Shown here: piece by piece, positions 44,831 to 55,751 of the stretch
Layout of the letters: each line of letters opens with the position of its first letter
How positions within the stretch are numbered: position 1 is the first letter of the stretch
NCBI RefSeq assembly: GCF_009600985.1
Contig: NZ_VDFP01000001.1
Location: 1-64,000, forward strand
DNA: 64,000 nucleotides
Source: Companilactobacillus halodurans
GTDB lineage: Bacteria > Bacillota > Bacilli > Lactobacillales > Lactobacillaceae
Direction of reading: 5' to 3'
The notes under the pieces: model-generated
What the model was told of the DNA's origin: nothing
What the model saw: only the letters and a program-made list of their open reading frames with translations
The model's database searches: none
Translations under genes and position numbers: made by a program

Positions 44831-46756
44831 CTATTTTTTATCTATTGTTTTCAAAATTTCTTTAGCAACATATGAAGTGTAATACATTGAACCATCAGGA
44901 TTTGGATGAACATTGTCATCATAGAACCAGTCTGTATGGTTTTCTGAATAACCATTCCAATCAATGACTGTTAAATTCTTATACTTCTTTTGTGCTTGGT
45001 CTAAGACACCATTAACAGTCTTTTCCCATGGTCTTGTTGGTACGTGAACATTAATCCAGTAAACATGACGTTTAGGTCCAACTAAATTCATAATCTGACC
45101 TAATTGTTGCATATTGAATGGTCCGTTAGTTCCCAAACCAATCATAACATTTTGAGCTAAGACGCCTTGATCTTTATAGTTTTGCAAAATATCCACACTG
45201 GCAGTTAATTGACGACTGACAGCAGCATCGACGATAACTTTCTTATCATCGAATAACTTCAAGAAATTATCTGAACCATCGGCCATAACAGAATCACCAA
45301 CAGCTGTCATTGGGATATCCTTTAATCTTTGCAAGTCAATTTGCGTCAAGCCATATTTCTCGAAATCAGTATTGATAGGATGATCTTTTGCAGCCTTCTT
45401 ATACTTAGCATAGTCTGCTGCAGACATCTTACCTGTTGAATTCTTTTGCTTCTTAGCTTTCTTCAAATTCTCAATTGCTCGTTGTTTCTTAGCTTTATTA
45501 GCTTTTTCATTCTTAGTAATCTTGTTAGCTAATTGGCTGTGGTTAACATTTGGCTTAGGAGTACTTACCGCTTTAACCACGCTATAACAACCAGTAATAC
45601 TAATAACAGCTACTACTAAGGCAATAATTCTTTGCCAACCTGAAGAAATCTTAAAGAAGTTCTTTACATCGCTCCACTTAGCATGTGCTAGTGGTTGTTC
45701 AACAAATCTAAATGAAAATTCAGTTACTAAGAGAATCAAAATAACTTCGATTACAGGATAAAGCACTGGATGATCAGCGACATTCTTGAATTTTGATTCA
45801 AAGAATATCATTACTGGAAATTGATATAAATATAATCCATAACTTCTTGCACCTATATAGTGGAAGACGCGATTCGATAAAATATCATTCCAGAATGAAT
45901 CAGGGTGAGCTACAACAGCAATGAAAATACATGTCGTAACTGAGAAAATAAACATTCCGCCACGATACAAGAATGGATCAGAATCTTTGATTGTAAAAAT
46001 CATTAAAATCATTAAAGCAATCGACAATAAACCAACTATATTTAGCTTCCATTTATCGCTCTTATGCAAATTGCTCTTCAATTTTTCAGCTGGCCAAATC
46101 AGTGCCAAACCGCAACCTAAAAGAATTGAGAATAATCTCGTATCAGTTCCATAGTAAATTCTACTTGGGTCAACGCCTGGCTTAAATAACATTGCCATCC
46201 AAATTGCTGAAGCAATTGAAACTATTAGAGAAAAGCCAAAGATACGACTCTTCTTAACGTGAAACTTAGTAAATAAAATCAAAAGAATTGGCCAAATAAT
46301 ATAGAATTGACCTTCGATTGACAGTGTCCATAAGTGAACGAATGGCGATTCATTATTAGCGAATCTTTCAAAATAAGATTGACCATTAAAAATTTGCCAC
46401 CAGTTATACACGTTCAAAACATTGGTTAACACTATCTGATCTAAATGATAGAGTAACCCCTTTAAAAATATAACGATATATGCCCCAGATGCTAGTAAAA
46501 CAAACAGCATCCCAGGATATAGTCTCTTAATTCTCTTTACATAGAAATTACTTAATGAGAAGGAACCACCATAATCAACAGTATTGAAGAAATGATCTGT
46601 GATTAAATAACCCGATATCAGGAAGAAAATTGGCACTCCCAAATACCCGCCGGAAAAAACATTAGGATTCAGGTGATACATAATAACACCAATCACACCT
46701 AAGGTACGTAGTCCATCAAATCCAGTAATAAACCTTTTTTTCGGTGATTTATCCAT
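44831..46756 (-). CDS. oatA: OatA-like peptidoglycan O-acetyltransferase
   Basis: A 641-residue protein: an N-terminal acyltransferase-3 domain with about ten membrane helices (FDGLRTLGVIGVIMYHLNP, with the conserved Arg and His) and, after a long Lys-rich linker (about 410-455), a C-terminal SGNH domain outside the cell (AVGDSVMADGSDNF with Ser; NVHPNPDGSMYY with the Asp/His pair). In OatA these transfer acetyl groups to N-acetylmuramic acid and give lysozyme resistance. Other wall acetylations are possible. It is followed by obgE upstream after 12 bases. Confidence 0.88.
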   Translation of the reverse strand: MDKSPKKRFITGFDGLRTLGVIGVIMYHLNPNVFSGGYLGVPIFFLISGYLITDHFFNTVDYGGSFSLSNFYVKRIKRLYPGMLFVLLASGAYIVIFLKGLLYHLDQIVLTNVLNVYNWWQIFNGQSYFERFANNESPFVHLWTLSIEGQFYIIWPILLILFTKFHVKKSRIFGFSLIVSIASAIWMAMLFKPGVDPSRIYYGTDTRLFSILLGCGLALIWPAEKLKSNLHKSDKWKLNIVGLLSIALMILMIFTIKDSDPFLYRGGMFIFSVTTCIFIAVVAHPDSFWNDILSNRVFHYIGARSYGLYLYQFPVMIFFESKFKNVADHPVLYPVIEVILILLVTEFSFRFVEQPLAHAKWSDVKNFFKISSGWQRIIALVVAVISITGCYSVVKAVSTPKPNVNHSQLANKITKNEKANKAKKQRAIENLKKAKKQKNSTGKMSAADYAKYKKAAKDHPINTDFEKYGLTQIDLQRLKDIPMTAVGDSVMADGSDNFLKLFDDKKVIVDAAVSRQLTASVDILQNYKDQGVLAQNVMIGLGTNGPFNMQQLGQIMNLVGPKRHVYWINVHVPTRPWEKTVNGVLDQAQKKYKNLTVIDWNGYSENHTDWFYDDNVHPNPDGSMYYTSYVAKEILKTIDKK

Positions 46757-46768
46757 TTTTTATTGCCC

Positions 46769-48049
46769 CTAAATAAATTCAAAAGTGAAATCAAGAATTG
46801 TTACTGAATCGCCTGATTCAGCACCAGCCTTGATCAGTGCATCTTCGATACCCATCGACTTGAGTTGACGAGCAAAACGCATAATTCCATCTTGATGATC
46901 CATATTGGTTCTTTGAAGAAGCGATTCAACTTTCTTACCCTTAACGATAAAGCTGTGTTCATATTCTGGATCTTTTTCAATCGTGAAGGCTTTTTCTTCA
47001 GGTTCATAGTTGTAATCCTTATTCTCCTGCGTTTGAACATCAAAATGAATTGGTTCTGCCTTAGATAATACTTCACTAGTATGATTCAATAATGCCTTTA
47101 CACCAGTATGTTGAATACTTGAAATTGGGAAAATATCAACATCATCTGGCAATTGTTTCTTGAACTCATCTAGACGTTCTTGCGAACCAGGTACATCCAA
47201 TTTAGTTGGTACGATGATTTCTGGACGTTTTAAGACATTTTCATCATAATTACCCAATTCTTTTCTAATAGCTTGGTAGTCTTCCATTGGATCACGACCA
47301 CTATTAGGATCCATATCGACTAAGTGCAAAAGAACCCGAGTTCTCTCGACGTGTCGTAAGAATTGAATTCCCAAGCCAACGCCATTTGAGGCTCCTTCAA
47401 TCAAACCTGGTAAATCGGCGATAACAAAATCGTTACCATTATCTAAACGAACCATCCCTAAATTAGGCGATAAGGTTGTAAAATGATAAGCCGCAATTTT
47501 AGGCTTAGCAGATGTTGCTACAGATAATAAGGTAGATTTACCAACAGATGGGAATCCAACCAAACCAACATCAGCAATCAATTTCAATTCAAGTTTGATA
47601 TGTTTTTCTTGACCAGGTTCACCATTTTCTGCCAATTCAGGTGCTTGATTCTTAGACGTAGCAAAATGAATGTTGCCTCGTCCGCCATCGCCACCTTTAG
47701 CAACGACCAACTCTTGGTTATTTTCTGTTAAGTCACCAATTAAATGTCCATTATCAACATCATAAACAGAAGTTCCCGTTGGAACATTGATATAAACAGG
47801 ATCAGCTTTGTGACCATACATTCCCTTAATTTGACCATTTTGGCCAGGATCGGCTTTAAATATTCTCTTATATCTAAAGTCCATTAGGGTATTCATCCCT
47901 TCGTTAGCCCTAAGGATGATATCGCCACCGCGACCACCATCACCACCAGAAGGTCCTCCAAGCGGTACATACTTCTCGTGACGAAAGGCTACAGCGCCAT
48001 CGCCACCCTTTCCGGATCTAACGGTGATTTTAACGTTATCTACGAACAT
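46769..48049 (-). CDS. obg: GTPase ObgE/CgtA
   Basis: Essential ribosome-associated GTPase that also links to the stringent response; 426 residues. The N-terminal glycine-rich Obg fold ([42 protein letters not shown]), the G domain with [12 protein letters not shown] and DLPGLIEGA, and the C-terminal OCT domain are all present. Start MFVDNVK has AGGGGG upstream; frames up to 48130 are spurious. It is divergent from fruR, which begins 200 bases away. Confidence 0.97.
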   Translation of the reverse strand: MFVDNVKITVRSGKGGDGAVAFRHEKYVPLGGPSGGDGGRGGDIILRANEGMNTLMDFRYKRIFKADPGQNGQIKGMYGHKADPVYINVPTGTSVYDVDNGHLIGDLTENNQELVVAKGGDGGRGNIHFATSKNQAPELAENGEPGQEKHIKLELKLIADVGLVGFPSVGKSTLLSVATSAKPKIAAYHFTTLSPNLGMVRLDNGNDFVIADLPGLIEGASNGVGLGIQFLRHVERTRVLLHLVDMDPNSGRDPMEDYQAIRKELGNYDENVLKRPEIIVPTKLDVPGSQERLDEFKKQLPDDVDIFPISSIQHTGVKALLNHTSEVLSKAEPIHFDVQTQENKDYNYEPEEKAFTIEKDPEYEHSFIVKGKKVESLLQRTNMDHQDGIMRFARQLKSMGIEDALIKAGAESGDSVTILDFTFEFI

Positions 48050-48200
48050 TAAAATCCCCCTTTCTAAACTATAATTATCATTTCTAAATTTTAGCACAAA
48101 AACAGCTTCCATAATACGTTGAACTGACATTGATTGTCCAGTAATTTATTAAATGGTCTATAATAATTGAAAGTTTTTGGAAGATTTTGGCATTTTATGA

Positions 48201-48229
48201 TTGATTTTGACCGTTAATGGTTGTATTAT
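48201..48229 (+). promoter_or_regulatory. Promoter of the fructose operon
   Basis: TTGATT and TATTAT separated by 17 bases, 21 bases before the fruR start. Confidence 0.65.
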
Positions 48230-48250
48230 ATTTTTTGCGAGGTGATGAAA

Positions 48251-49003
48251 GTGCTTACTGAAGAACGACAACAAATTATCCTTGAACAACTAAAAATTCA
48301 TAATATTGTCAAACTCCACGATTTAATTCCATTAACTGGTGCTTCTGAATCCACCTTGCGTCGTGATTTACAAGACTTAGAAAATTGTCATAAATTACTA
48401 AGGATTCACGGCGGTGCTCAAAACGTCATTTCTTTACATGAAGAACCTGCTTTATCGCAAAAAGCAGCCGTTCATATCAATGATAAAAAAATGATTGGCC
48501 AAACAGCTGCAAACTTGGTTAGAAATCATGAAGTGATTTTTTTGGACTCTGGTACAACCATCCAATTCATGATCCCTTATCTAATCGAGCACACAGACTT
48601 GTTAGTCATTACCAATAGTGTCGACAATGCTTCGATGTTAGCCGATTACAATGTGAGCACATTTCTTCCTGGGGGAAAGTTAAAGTCATCTACTAAGGCT
48701 TTGGTTGGAGCAAACATTATTCAAACTTTGGAAAATTACCATTTTGACCGTGCTTTTATAGGTACGAATGGTTTTTCAGTGGATGCTGGCTATACAACGC
48801 CAGATCCAGAAGAAGCTGCTATAAAAAGTTTAGCGATTGCGCAGTCAAACCAATCTTATATATTGTCTGATAGTTCCAAGTTTTCGCAAGTCAGTTTTAG
48901 TCGTTTTGCTACTTTAGATGAGGTTCCATTAATAACTAACCGACTATCGGATAAAGAAAATGCTGTTTTAAGTAAATATACCAAGATAACGGAGGCAATA
49001 TAG
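48251..49003 (+). CDS. fruR: DeoR-family regulator of the fructose operon
   Basis: A 250-residue DeoR-type repressor. The winged helix at the N-terminus (MLTEERQQIILEQLKIHNIVKLHDL..ASESTLRRDLQDLE, with the HTH near 22-50) is followed by the sugar-phosphate sensing domain (FLDSGTTIQFMIPYL, LVITNSVDNA, FIGTNGFSVDAGYTTPDPEEA). I choose the GTG at 48251 as start because LTEERQ is the usual N-terminus and AGGTG is six bases upstream; the ATG at 48245 is an alternative. It likely represses fruKA until fructose-1-phosphate is present. Its stop overlaps the fruK start by one base. Confidence 0.93.
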   Translation: MLTEERQQIILEQLKIHNIVKLHDLIPLTGASESTLRRDLQDLENCHKLLRIHGGAQNVISLHEEPALSQKAAVHINDKKMIGQTAANLVRNHEVIFLDSGTTIQFMIPYLIEHTDLLVITNSVDNASMLADYNVSTFLPGGKLKSSTKALVGANIIQTLENYHFDRAFIGTNGFSVDAGYTTPDPEEAAIKSLAIAQSNQSYILSDSSKFSQVSFSRFATLDEVPLITNRLSDKENAVLSKYTKITEAI

Positions 49004-49923
49004 TGATTTACACAATAACAGTCAATCCTTCAATCGATTACGTTTTACAATTGAAGAATTTAAATACCGGACAAGTAAATCGGACTTCAAACGATGTCAA
49101 GCTTCCCGGCGGTAAAGGAATCAATGTTTCAAGAATTCTAAAAGAATTACAAATTGATTCAACTGCACTCGGCTTTGTTGGCGGTGCAACTGGTTCAATG
49201 TTTGAAAGTTTACTTTCAAAACACGACCTCAAGACTTCTTTCACTCAAGTTAAAGAAGATACACGTATCAACGTTAAGATCAATGCTACTGATCAAAACG
49301 AAGAAACAGAAATCAACGGTGCTGGTCCAGCTATCAGTTCTGATGAAAAACAAAGTTTTCTAGATAATCTTAAAGATATCGGTAAGGGCGATGTTGTGAT
49401 TATGTCTGGAAGCCTTTGCAAAAATTTGGATTCTAAATTTTATTTGGATATCGCTGAAATGATTCAAAAACAAGGTGCTGACTTTGTGATTGACACTACT
49501 GGTCAAGCTCTTCTTGACACTTTGCCATTGCATCCATTAGTGGTTAAGCCAAATCACCATGAACTAGCTGAATTATTCAATGTTACATTTAAAAATAATC
49601 AAGAAATTATTACTTACGCCAGAAAGCTTTTGGAAAAAGGTGCTAAACATGTGCTTATTTCCATGGCTGGCGACGGTGCATTACTAGTTACAAAGGATAA
49701 AGCTTATAAAGCCAATGCCCCTAAGGGTACAGTCATTAACTCTGTTGGTGCCGGTGATTCTATGATTGCTGGTTTTGCAGGAACATTTATGGAAACAAAT
49801 GATCCTATTGAAAGTTTCCATATTGGTGCTGCTTGTGGTTCTGCAACTGCCTTCAGTCAAGATATCGCCATTAAATCAAAAATTGACGAAGTTTATAAGA
49901 ATATTTCAATTACAGAAGTTTAA
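49003..49923 (+). CDS. fruK: 1-phosphofructokinase FruK
   Basis: Converts fructose-1-phosphate to fructose-1,6-bisphosphate; 306 residues of the PfkB/ribokinase family. The signature NPSIDYVLQLKNL, PGGKGINVSRIL, and the ATP/Asp motif VNSVGAGDSMIAGF are seen. Start is a GTG overlapping the fruR TAG, with GGAGG upstream, so translation is coupled. FruA lies 22 bases downstream; the three genes form the standard fruRKA operon. Confidence 0.96.
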   Translation: MIYTITVNPSIDYVLQLKNLNTGQVNRTSNDVKLPGGKGINVSRILKELQIDSTALGFVGGATGSMFESLLSKHDLKTSFTQVKEDTRINVKINATDQNEETEINGAGPAISSDEKQSFLDNLKDIGKGDVVIMSGSLCKNLDSKFYLDIAEMIQKQGADFVIDTTGQALLDTLPLHPLVVKPNHHELAELFNVTFKNNQEIITYARKLLEKGAKHVLISMAGDGALLVTKDKAYKANAPKGTVINSVGAGDSMIAGFAGTFMETNDPIESFHIGAACGSATAFSQDIAIKSKIDEVYKNISITEV

Positions 49924-49945
49924 TAACTAAGGGAGACTTTTAAGA

Positions 49946-51892
49946 ATGGATTTAAAACAACTATTATTAAAAGACGCCATGATTATGGACTTGAAAGCTA
50001 CTAACAAAGAGGATGCCATTGAAGAAATGGTTGATAAGTACTATCAAGTCGGCGTCATTGATGATAAAGAATTATATAAATCAGATATTTTAAAACGTGA
50101 AGCGCAAACTAGTACTGGTATCGGTGATGGTATTGCTATGCCCCACGCTCGTGATAAGGCCGTTAAACGTGCTACTGTCTTATTTGCTAAGAGTGCCAAG
50201 GGAATTGACTATAAGTCACTTGATGGCCAACCTGCTTACTTGTTCTTCATGATTGCTGCTCCAGATGGTGCAGATAATCTTCACTTGCAAGCTCTTGCTG
50301 CTCTTTCTTCACTTTTGATCAATCCAGAACTCGTTAAGAATTTAAAAGCTGCTAAAACAGCTGACGAAGTTCAAGAATTGTTCGATAAAGCTATGAAGGA
50401 AAAAGAAGCTAAAGACAAAGCTGACGAAGAAAAGGAAAAGGCTAAAGAAGCTGCTGCCGCAAAGGCTGCTGCTAGTGACAATGACAAGCCTTATGTTGTC
50501 GCCGTTACTGCTTGTCCTACAGGTATCGCCCACACATACATGGCTGAAGCTGCTTTGAAAGAACAAGCTGAAAAAATGGGTGTTGACATCAAAGTTGAAA
50601 CTAACGGTTCTGAAGGTGTCAAACATCAATTAACTTCTGCCGATATCGATCGTGCTTCTGGTGTTATCATTGCTGCCGACAAAAAAGTCGATATGCCAAG
50701 ATTTAATGGCAAGCGCTTAGTTAGTCGTCCCGTTAGTGATGGTATCAACAAAGCTGAAGAATTGATCAACTTAGCCGTTGAAGATAAAGCTCCTGTCTTC
50801 CACTCAGAAGGTGGCGAAGAAGAAGAAAGTAGCGACTCCGGAGAAAAGAGATCGCTTTGGTCAAGAATTTACGCCGACTTAATGAATGGTATTTCTAATA
50901 TGCTTCCATTCGTTGTTGGTGGTGGTATTTTAATGGCTATTTCCTTCCTATTGGAAAACTCTGTTGGTGCTAAGTCCCAATGGTTCTTGTTCTTCAATAA
51001 CGTTGGTAATTATGCCTTTAGTTTCTTGATTCCTGTTTTAGCCGCTTATATTGCCGTTTCAATCGGTGATCGTCCTGCTCTACTACCTGGTTTCGTTGGT
51101 GGTTATATGGCATCTCAAGCTACTGCTTCAGTTGTTTCATCAAAGAGTCCTGCCGGATTTATCGGTGGTCTACTAGCTGGTTTTATCGCTGGTTGGATTA
51201 TCGTTGCTTTAAAGAAATGGCTTAAAGTTATGCCTAAGTCATTGGATGGTTTGAAGACAATTCTAATCTATCCAGTTCTAGGATTGCTTTTAACTGGTGC
51301 CGTTATGTACTTCATGGTCGACCCAATCTTTGCGGTCGTTAACCACGCTATCACTGCTTTCCTTGAATCAATGGGTACTGGTAATGCTGTTGTTCTAGGC
51401 GCATTGCTCGGTGGTATGATGTCTATCGATATGGGTGGTCCTTTCAACAAGGCTGCTTACACATTCGCTATTGGTACCTTTACTGCAACTCAAGATGGTG
51501 CTTTGATGGCTGCCGTCATGGTTGGTGGTATGGTTCCACCTCTAGCTATTGCGATTGCTACAACTTTTTGGAAGAACAAGTTTACTGAACAAGAAAGACA
51601 AGCTGGTTTATCTAACTACATCTTAGGTCTTTCATTTATTACCGAAGGTGCTATTCCATTTGCCGCTGGAGATCCATTGCACGTTATCGTATCAAGTGTT
51701 ATCGGTTCAGCTATCGGTGGTGGTTTGACACAACTCTGGGGCGTTAACGTTCCTGCTCCTCACGGTGGTATCTTCGTTACTCCATTAGCTAACAAGCCTT
51801 TGCTTTACTTAGTTGCCGTTATTATCGGTGCTATAATTTCAGGTGTTATCTATGGTGTTTGGAAGCCTGCTAAAAAAGAAGCAAATAAATAA
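49946..51892 (+). CDS. fruA: PTS fructose transporter, EIIABC fusion
   Basis: Imports fructose and phosphorylates it to fructose-1-phosphate; 648 residues. EIIA (1-150) with active His67 in GIAMPHARDK; an Ala/Lys/Glu-rich coiled linker (about 150-180); EIIB with Cys in VTACPTGIAHTYMAEAAL (about 190); another acidic linker; then EIIC with about ten helices (from LMNGISNMLPFVVGGGILMAIS to the end). Domain order EIIA-EIIB-EIIC is that of many Firmicutes. Terminator follows directly. Ribosome site GGGAG. Confidence 0.97.
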   Translation: MDLKQLLLKDAMIMDLKATNKEDAIEEMVDKYYQVGVIDDKELYKSDILKREAQTSTGIGDGIAMPHARDKAVKRATVLFAKSAKGIDYKSLDGQPAYLFFMIAAPDGADNLHLQALAALSSLLINPELVKNLKAAKTADEVQELFDKAMKEKEAKDKADEEKEKAKEAAAAKAAASDNDKPYVVAVTACPTGIAHTYMAEAALKEQAEKMGVDIKVETNGSEGVKHQLTSADIDRASGVIIAADKKVDMPRFNGKRLVSRPVSDGINKAEELINLAVEDKAPVFHSEGGEEEESSDSGEKRSLWSRIYADLMNGISNMLPFVVGGGILMAISFLLENSVGAKSQWFLFFNNVGNYAFSFLIPVLAAYIAVSIGDRPALLPGFVGGYMASQATASVVSSKSPAGFIGGLLAGFIAGWIIVALKKWLKVMPKSLDGLKTILIYPVLGLLLTGAVMYFMVDPIFAVVNHAITAFLESMGTGNAVVLGALLGGMMSIDMGGPFNKAAYTFAIGTFTATQDGALMAAVMVGGMVPPLAIAIATTFWKNKFTEQERQAGLSNYILGLSFITEGAIPFAAGDPLHVIVSSVIGSAIGGGLTQLWGVNVPAPHGGIFVTPLANKPLLYLVAVIIGAIISGVIYGVWKPAKKEANK

Positions 51893-51905
51893 TTAAATTA
51901 ACCAA

Positions 51906-51951
51906 AAAGGTTTCAAGTTGAGATTAATCTCTCACCTTGGAACCTTTTTTA
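51906..51951 (+). terminator. Terminator after fruA
   Basis: Stem AAAGGTTTCAAG with CTTGGAACCTTT, inner stem GAGATTAATCTC, then six T. Confidence 0.88.
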
Positions 51952-51987
51952 CTATTAATATAATAAATAGAAACTATTTGGCATCTT

Positions 51988-53352
51988 TTAAGAAGACTTT
52001 GAAATATATCGAGTATTACGTTTTTTCATTTGTTCTTGATACCAATAAAATAGCAACAAATAAATCACAAGTGAAATCACTGTTATTAGAATATATTTAA
52101 CATTACCTTTTGAAGATTTACCGATCATAATTGCTAATATTTGTTCTATAGGTCCCTCTTTAGTTGCTGAACCTATTAAACCAATGCTTGTATTTGAAGT
52201 TAATAGAATATTTTTAAACATTGAAGTAATGAATGGTGCACTTAACGTTGCTGACCAAAGAAAAATTGGAATTTCAACTACTCCTATTACAATCATTCTC
52301 AAAACTTTTCCACGAGTAACAACTAATAAAGATGGCGTTATTCCCATAGCAATCAAGCCACCTAAAGGTAAAATATGATTCCCTGGTAAAATAAATGATT
52401 CAATAATGAGACAAGGTGCTAGAATATTAGCAACTGTCCAAACTTCTGGCCTACTGGATAAAAACGCCCAATCTAGGCCAATAAAACGTATTTGACCACC
52501 AGCTTTTTTGTTCAATTTGTCACTCAAAACTTGAATAATGGGATTCAGTGATGACGTTAACCAAGAACCAATAACATTGAAGAGCTCCAAAAAAGCACCT
52601 AAAAGAAACGCTAATCCTAAAGTATCTTTTATTGTAATTTTACCCACTATTCCAATGAGTATACCCACGAAGAAACCAGTGGCAAATTTTGAACCCCAAA
52701 ACCCGACAATTTTATTTAATTTAGCCGAATCAAAATTAATTTTATCAATATTAGGAATGGTCCAAGAACATATCTCATTTAAAAGGAAAACTATTGGATT
52801 CATTAAATAATTCATATGAGTCGATGTCATTGGACTATTTTGATTATTCATTAAATCATCGAAAGTTGGTTTCATTAAATCAGAATTTTTTAACTTTAAA
52901 ATCCCTAAACCCATAACAAAAATTAAACTTAATATAATGTTTGCACCCATATATACGGTTAATAAACCTACAAAAGATAAATGCCACATATCGAATATAT
53001 CAATATCTAGCGTTTCTGTATAATGATAATGTAACATTGTTAAATTAACTACCATCATTAACGATAAAACTATCAAATTATAGATTGAACTCCATGTAAT
53101 AATTGCAGCGGGAGTCCATCCCAAGTCGATGATATTTAATTTTAACGATGTTCTTTCAATTACTTTAGCGATGTCGTTATTATAAGTTCGCATTAATACG
53201 ACAACTAACGTGGATGTTGCCATAATTGAAATAATGAACTTTGTAAGACTTTCAATCACTTTAGTAAATGAGGTCTTATTAATTGTTAAAACAACTGCTA
53301 TGACTAAACATACTAGTGCTAGTCCATTTCCATACATTAAAAAATTATTCAT
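51988..53352 (-). CDS. Orphan PTS EIIC of the galactitol (Gat) family
   Basis: A 454-residue membrane protein with about 11 helices. LNIIDLGWTPAAIITWSSIYNLIVL, DIFDMWHLSFVGL and GLDWAFLSSRPEVWTVANIL follow the GatC family of PTS transporters. No EIIA or EIIB gene lies in the window, so it must borrow them from elsewhere or be non-phosphotransferase. Galactitol, galactose or another sugar/polyol could be its substrate. AGGAG is six bases upstream of ATG and directly after a strong terminator, so it depends on read-through from the beta-galactosidase transcript or on a promoter I do not see. No terminator seen after it. Confidence 0.85.
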   Translation of the reverse strand: MNNFLMYGNGLALVCLVIAVVLTINKTSFTKVIESLTKFIISIMATSTLVVVLMRTYNNDIAKVIERTSLKLNIIDLGWTPAAIITWSSIYNLIVLSLMMVVNLTMLHYHYTETLDIDIFDMWHLSFVGLLTVYMGANIILSLIFVMGLGILKLKNSDLMKPTFDDLMNNQNSPMTSTHMNYLMNPIVFLLNEICSWTIPNIDKINFDSAKLNKIVGFWGSKFATGFFVGILIGIVGKITIKDTLGLAFLLGAFLELFNVIGSWLTSSLNPIIQVLSDKLNKKAGGQIRFIGLDWAFLSSRPEVWTVANILAPCLIIESFILPGNHILPLGGLIAMGITPSLLVVTRGKVLRMIVIGVVEIPIFLWSATLSAPFITSMFKNILLTSNTSIGLIGSATKEGPIEQILAIMIGKSSKGNVKYILITVISLVIYLLLFYWYQEQMKKRNTRYISKSS

Positions 53353-53362
53353 CAGATTCTCC

Positions 53363-53399
53363 TAATAAAAAGACTGAGGAAATTAAGTTCCTCAGTCTT
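53363..53399 (-). terminator. Terminator between the beta-galactosidase gene and the EIIC gene
   Basis: Perfect 12-base arms AAGACTGAGGAA/TTCCTCAGTCTT with a six-base loop and TTTTTATT on the minus strand. Its T run ends two bases before the EIIC ribosome site. Confidence 0.9.
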
Positions 53400-53404
53400 A
53401 TTTT

Positions 53405-55728
53405 TTAAACTTTAAATTCATAAACTGGTTCAAGCTTAATTTCTTCAAGGTTGATTATTTCACCTGAATCAACTTCACTTCTAGCAGCCATAGGTGAATC
53501 ACTTTTTATTTCTTGATCTTTTCTAATTGGAGTAATAGAAATATAAATCTTTTCATCGTGTCCAACATTCACATTATGACGCAAACCAATTTCCCAAGTT
53601 CTGCCATTCGAATAATTATCATTAATCAACTTATCTCGATAAAATGCATAGCCAATATCACCTTGATAATCAATCTTTAGTCGTAAATCTTTGATGGATT
53701 TTTTTATAAGGGCATTCGTATCAACACTTAATAGAACCTTGCCATCACTAATATATTCTTCACTAAATGAAGGTTTGATTTTAGCAGTCGTTAACGTATA
53801 GTCCGTTGTTAATTGATTTTTCGATTTGAGTGTTAATTTACTCAACAATTCATCTGAAATCTAACCATTGATAACTTTAATCTTAATTTCGTTATCTGAG
53901 CTCTCAAATCTCAAACCATTATTATCTACTAATAATTGAGCCGATGATAAAATCACATTATCACGCTCACCATAATTGAATTTCCAAAAATTCAAACTTT
54001 GTTCGTTAGTCAAAGTATATAAATCGATTTGTTCGTCATTTAAATCAGTTAAAGTAACCTTTGTTATTTCCGAACTTTCAGGATGAACAATAACCGAACC
54101 GTTTACCTTGTTGATAGTCCCTTTAGAAATTTGAATATCCTTAATCGTATCTTCATCAAAAACATATTCAGGCTTCATGCCACGTGGTTGATAGAAAAAG
54201 TAAGCTTCTTTATTTCCCCCTACTTTGGTGATTAATTGAACAGTTGCAGTTTTGAGGAGTATATTCTTAATATTTAAATTAAATGGCAAAATACAACTTT
54301 CTTCTTTATCTAAATCAAAGCCACCATTATAAGGGATTCTCAAGTTCTCATTATCTAGCTCTAAATCAATAGATTCATTTTTCTTATCTTCATTTTCAAC
54401 GTGATCTTGGTAATTATTAATGAAAACAAACCCGGACCCATCATTTTGTCTAACCGAATATCTTAATTTATTAGTATCTTCTGGTTTGATATCTTGAGCT
54501 CCGTTAGGTAAAACGGTTTCCATCTTGCAAAATTGATTTTCAAAAGTCGTGAAAAAATAATGTTGACGTTTGAGCCGATAATATGAAGGTCTAGCTTGAC
54601 CAAATTCTCCTAACGGTGCTTGATAATCATAACTAATTTTTGGTGTCGCATTTTCGTTAAGATATGGTGTTTTAAGCCCCAGTGGATTGGAACCACCATG
54701 AAAGACATAATAACCAACAAAATTACAGCCACTGGCTATTTTACATTGGTCATAGCATCGACGCTTTGATATGGCAATTTAAAACGATAGCTGTAAAATA
54801 CCGTCATACCACCACCCATTTCACAGGCTGCATAAGGTATTTTCTTAGGATCATATTGCGGATCAAAATTATAGGTTGGATAACGATAATCACGATATAT
54901 ATATTCTGGTGTAGCAGGATGTTTTTTGATAGTTTTATCATAAAAAATCCAAGGCCAAAATGCATAGCCACCCCATAATGGCAGGACAGTATCGGTATGG
55001 GCAACGGCACCACCCCAACCAGTTCCAGTATAAATTGGAGCAATCATACCGGCATCTTGAGCTAATTTTTTCAAAGTTTTAATGTGTTCATTGCCATCTG
55101 AACCAGAAGGAATCCATTCTCCACTAGTACCTGTAGTTATTTCCCAAGCGGCACCAGCATGTTGAAACTCATTTTCCAATTGAATTCCAATAATTGGTCC
55201 ACCATCTTTAAAAAATAATCCATGAACTTGTTTCCCAATTTCATCATATAACTTTTTAACATATCCTAAATATCTCTTATCATTAGAACGAGTTACTAAC
55301 GGCTCTGCATAAAGCCAATCAGGGAAACCACCATTTCTAGCTTCACCATGGTCCCAAGGACCAATTCTCAAAATGACATCAATCGAATGTTTCTTACATA
55401 ATAGGATAAACCTACGTAAATCCTTATTACCCGTCCAATCAAAATGTCCTTTGATTTCCTCATGATGATTCCAAATTACATAAGTAGGAACAATATTGAT
55501 ACCAGCCATTTTCATTTTTATTAATTCGTCTTCCCATTCATCGCAATTATACCGACTAAAATGAAATTCACCACAGATTCCAAAGAATGGATGATTATTT
55601 CGAACCATATAATGATTAGTAAAACTAAATTCATCACCCTGAGGATCTTTACCATGCAATTGTGGTAAAGCTGGTTGAATATCACTTTTTTGATTTCTTA
55701 AGTCTATCGAATGTTCAAAAATCTTCAT
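53405..55728 (-). pseudogene. Broken GH35 beta-galactosidase gene
   Basis: Three open pieces of one gene that together code about 775 residues. Piece 1 (330 codons, start at 55728) has the GH35 catalytic domain: PIIGIQLENEF with the acid/base Glu187 and YAACEMGGGM with the nucleophile Glu303. It stops at 54736 because GTAAAATAGCC has lost one A: restoring GTAAAAATAGCC continues VKIASGCNFVGYYVFHGG. Piece 2 runs in that frame to an in-frame TAG at 53861-53863, and piece 3 continues the same frame (ISDELLSKLT..) to 53405. So there is one frameshift and one amber stop. Both catalytic Glu are upstream of the lesions, but the truncated enzyme lacks its C-terminal beta domains. A terminator follows. 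Confidence 0.92.
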
Positions 55729-55751
55729 TATTTATATTCTCCTTTTTTTAA

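Noticed and set aside
53861-53863. In-frame TAG in the GH35 gene as a recoded codon (pyrrolysine)
   Set aside because: Lactobacillaceae have no known pyrrolysine system, and the same gene also has a frameshift and a neighbour with one, so decay is simpler.
54682-54978. 98-codon plus-strand frame opposite the GH35 gene
   Set aside because: It is antisense to the beta-galactosidase reading frame and has no ribosome site.
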